From Bacteroidales bacterium (GTDB taxonomy: Bacteria > Bacteroidota > Bacteroidia > Bacteroidales > WCHB1-69): a DNA stretch of 64,000 nucleotides. The stretch is from the NCBI GenBank assembly GCA_017438945.1, contig JAFRUI010000003.1, forward strand, positions 1 through 64,000, written 5' to 3'. Every line of letters starts with the position of its first letter. Position 1 is the first letter of the stretch. The position numbers and the translations under genes were made by a program. Below are positions 63,285 through 64,000 of the stretch, piece after piece. Under the pieces are notes generated by a model. The model saw only the letters and a program-made list of their open reading frames with translations, made no database searches and had not been told where the DNA came from.

Positions 63285-64000
63285 ACATAAAAGGGAAAAA
63301 ACTTTTGATTTTAGGTGGAACCAAGCTGAGTTGCGATATCATAACAACAGCAGAAAAAATGGGCGTTTATACAATCGTGACGGATTGGAATGATGTTCAA
63401 AAATCACCGGCAAAACGATATGCAGATGAATATTGGGATGTGAGTTTGATGGATTACAAAGAATTGTTAAAGCGAGTTCATGATAATAACGTCGACGGAA
63501 TACTCACAGGATTTACAGATTCATACCTTTTACCATACCAAAAATTATGTGAACTTGCAAAAAAGCCCTGCTATGCAACAAAAGGACAACTTGAGTGGAC
63601 CTTGGACAAAAAAAAGTTTAAAGAGAAGTGTAGAAAGCACAATGTTCCTGTTGTCCCTGAATATAATATGGACAATTTTGATAAATCAATTATCAGTAGG
63701 GGCCACAAAGTGATAATAAAGCCTGTTGACAACAGCGGAAGTCGTGGCATTTGTATCTGTGAAGATCCAGAAAGCTTTGAAGAAAAACTGAAATACAGCC
63801 TTGATTTTTCGGCGAAGAAAAAGGTTGTTGTTGAACGTTATATGGATTGTGACGATGTCTCTTTCGAATATAAGGTACAGGAAGGCGAGGTGTCGTTGAC
63901 GGCGATATGTGACAGATATATTTACAAAACATTGGATGAAGGCTCGGTAACATCGACTTTGATATACCCATCTAAGTATACAGAAGCCTATTTGAGTGAT
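63281..64000 (+). CDS. ATP-grasp ligase, cut by the window edge
   Basis: The first 240 codons of an ATP-grasp protein resembling that at 42,766: GKKLLILGGTKLSCDIITTAEKMG, VTDWNDVQKSPAKRYADEYWDVSLMDYKEL (in parts), KFKEKCRKHNVPVV, KVIIKPVDNSGSRGICI and VVVERYMDCDDVSFEYK. The metal-binding end lies outside. Coupled to the DegT-fold gene by ATGA. The similarity to 42,766 shows that the DegT-fold/ATP-grasp combination occurs twice in the locus. Confidence 0.82.
   Translation, partial: MNIKGKKLLILGGTKLSCDIITTAEKMGVYTIVTDWNDVQKSPAKRYADEYWDVSLMDYKELLKRVHDNNVDGILTGFTDSYLLPYQKLCELAKKPCYATKGQLEWTLDKKKFKEKCRKHNVPVVPEYNMDNFDKSIISRGHKVIIKPVDNSGSRGICICEDPESFEEKLKYSLDFSAKKKVVVERYMDCDDVSFEYKVQEGEVSLTAICDRYIYKTLDEGSVTSTLIYPSKYTEAYLSD

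Overview
The window is chromosomal DNA of a Bacteroidales-type bacterium (Bacteroidota). The signs are -7 boxes of the form TAnnTTTG upstream of many genes, usually TATCTTTG and sometimes with a TTG or TTTG about 18-20 bases further up. There are no regular Shine-Dalgarno sites. Several gene families are also typical of the group: UpxY antiterminator, GT3-type glycogen synthase joined to a DUF3417/GT35 phosphorylase, and the PHP-DRTGG-HATPase trio. No rRNA, tRNA, CRISPR array or complete insertion sequence was seen.

Bases 1-28,100 are mostly housekeeping. In order: aldehyde dehydrogenase, CDF transporter, a secreted WG-repeat protein, ffh-msrA, then gpmA, panD, panC and the HATPase/DRTGG/PHP trio on the minus strand. 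On the plus strand follow the 1409-residue glycogen synthase-phosphorylase fusion, thiamine pyrophosphokinase, a RelB/PIN toxin-antitoxin pair, an SDR, a nucleotidyltransferase, DUF2461, panB with an RluA-type enzyme, a class V aminotransferase, an EamA transporter, two SurA-like periplasmic proteins, dut and a TPR protein. The spaces between these genes hold short, word-like tandem repeats of many classes. Each class has a polarity: one orientation follows stop codons and its reverse complement precedes promoters or start codons.

Bases 28,200 to the right edge are one large surface-polysaccharide locus. It opens with a long leader and UpxY, then Wza-like export lipoprotein, Wzc-like kinase with a 13-tyrosine tail, and CpsB-type phosphatase. 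Precursor genes follow: rfbA and rfbB (dTDP-4-keto-6-deoxyglucose), ugd (UDP-glucuronate), fnlA-fnlC-fnlB (UDP-N-acetyl-L-fucosamine) and a VioA-type aminotransferase (probably dTDP-4-amino-4,6-dideoxyglucose). Two GT4 glycosyltransferases, a hexapeptide acetyltransferase and an initiating phosphoglycosyl transferase assemble sugars. No Wzx flippase or Wzy polymerase lies inside the window.

The most unusual part is 40.0-50.8 kb together with 61.1-64.0 kb. It carries six ATP-grasp ligases (three of them a tandem triplication), two short DegT-fold proteins, a FemAB-like and a GNAT acyltransferase, and two adjacent opine-type dehydrogenases, one like saccharopine dehydrogenase and one like N5-(carboxyethyl)ornithine synthase. 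I infer a module that makes N-carboxyalkyl amino acids and joins them to the glycan by amide bonds. At 51-53.8 kb a Septu-like ATPase + HNH pair is inserted, followed by scars: imperfect 54-bp direct repeats, a broken wbuC cupin gene and a winged-helix fragment.
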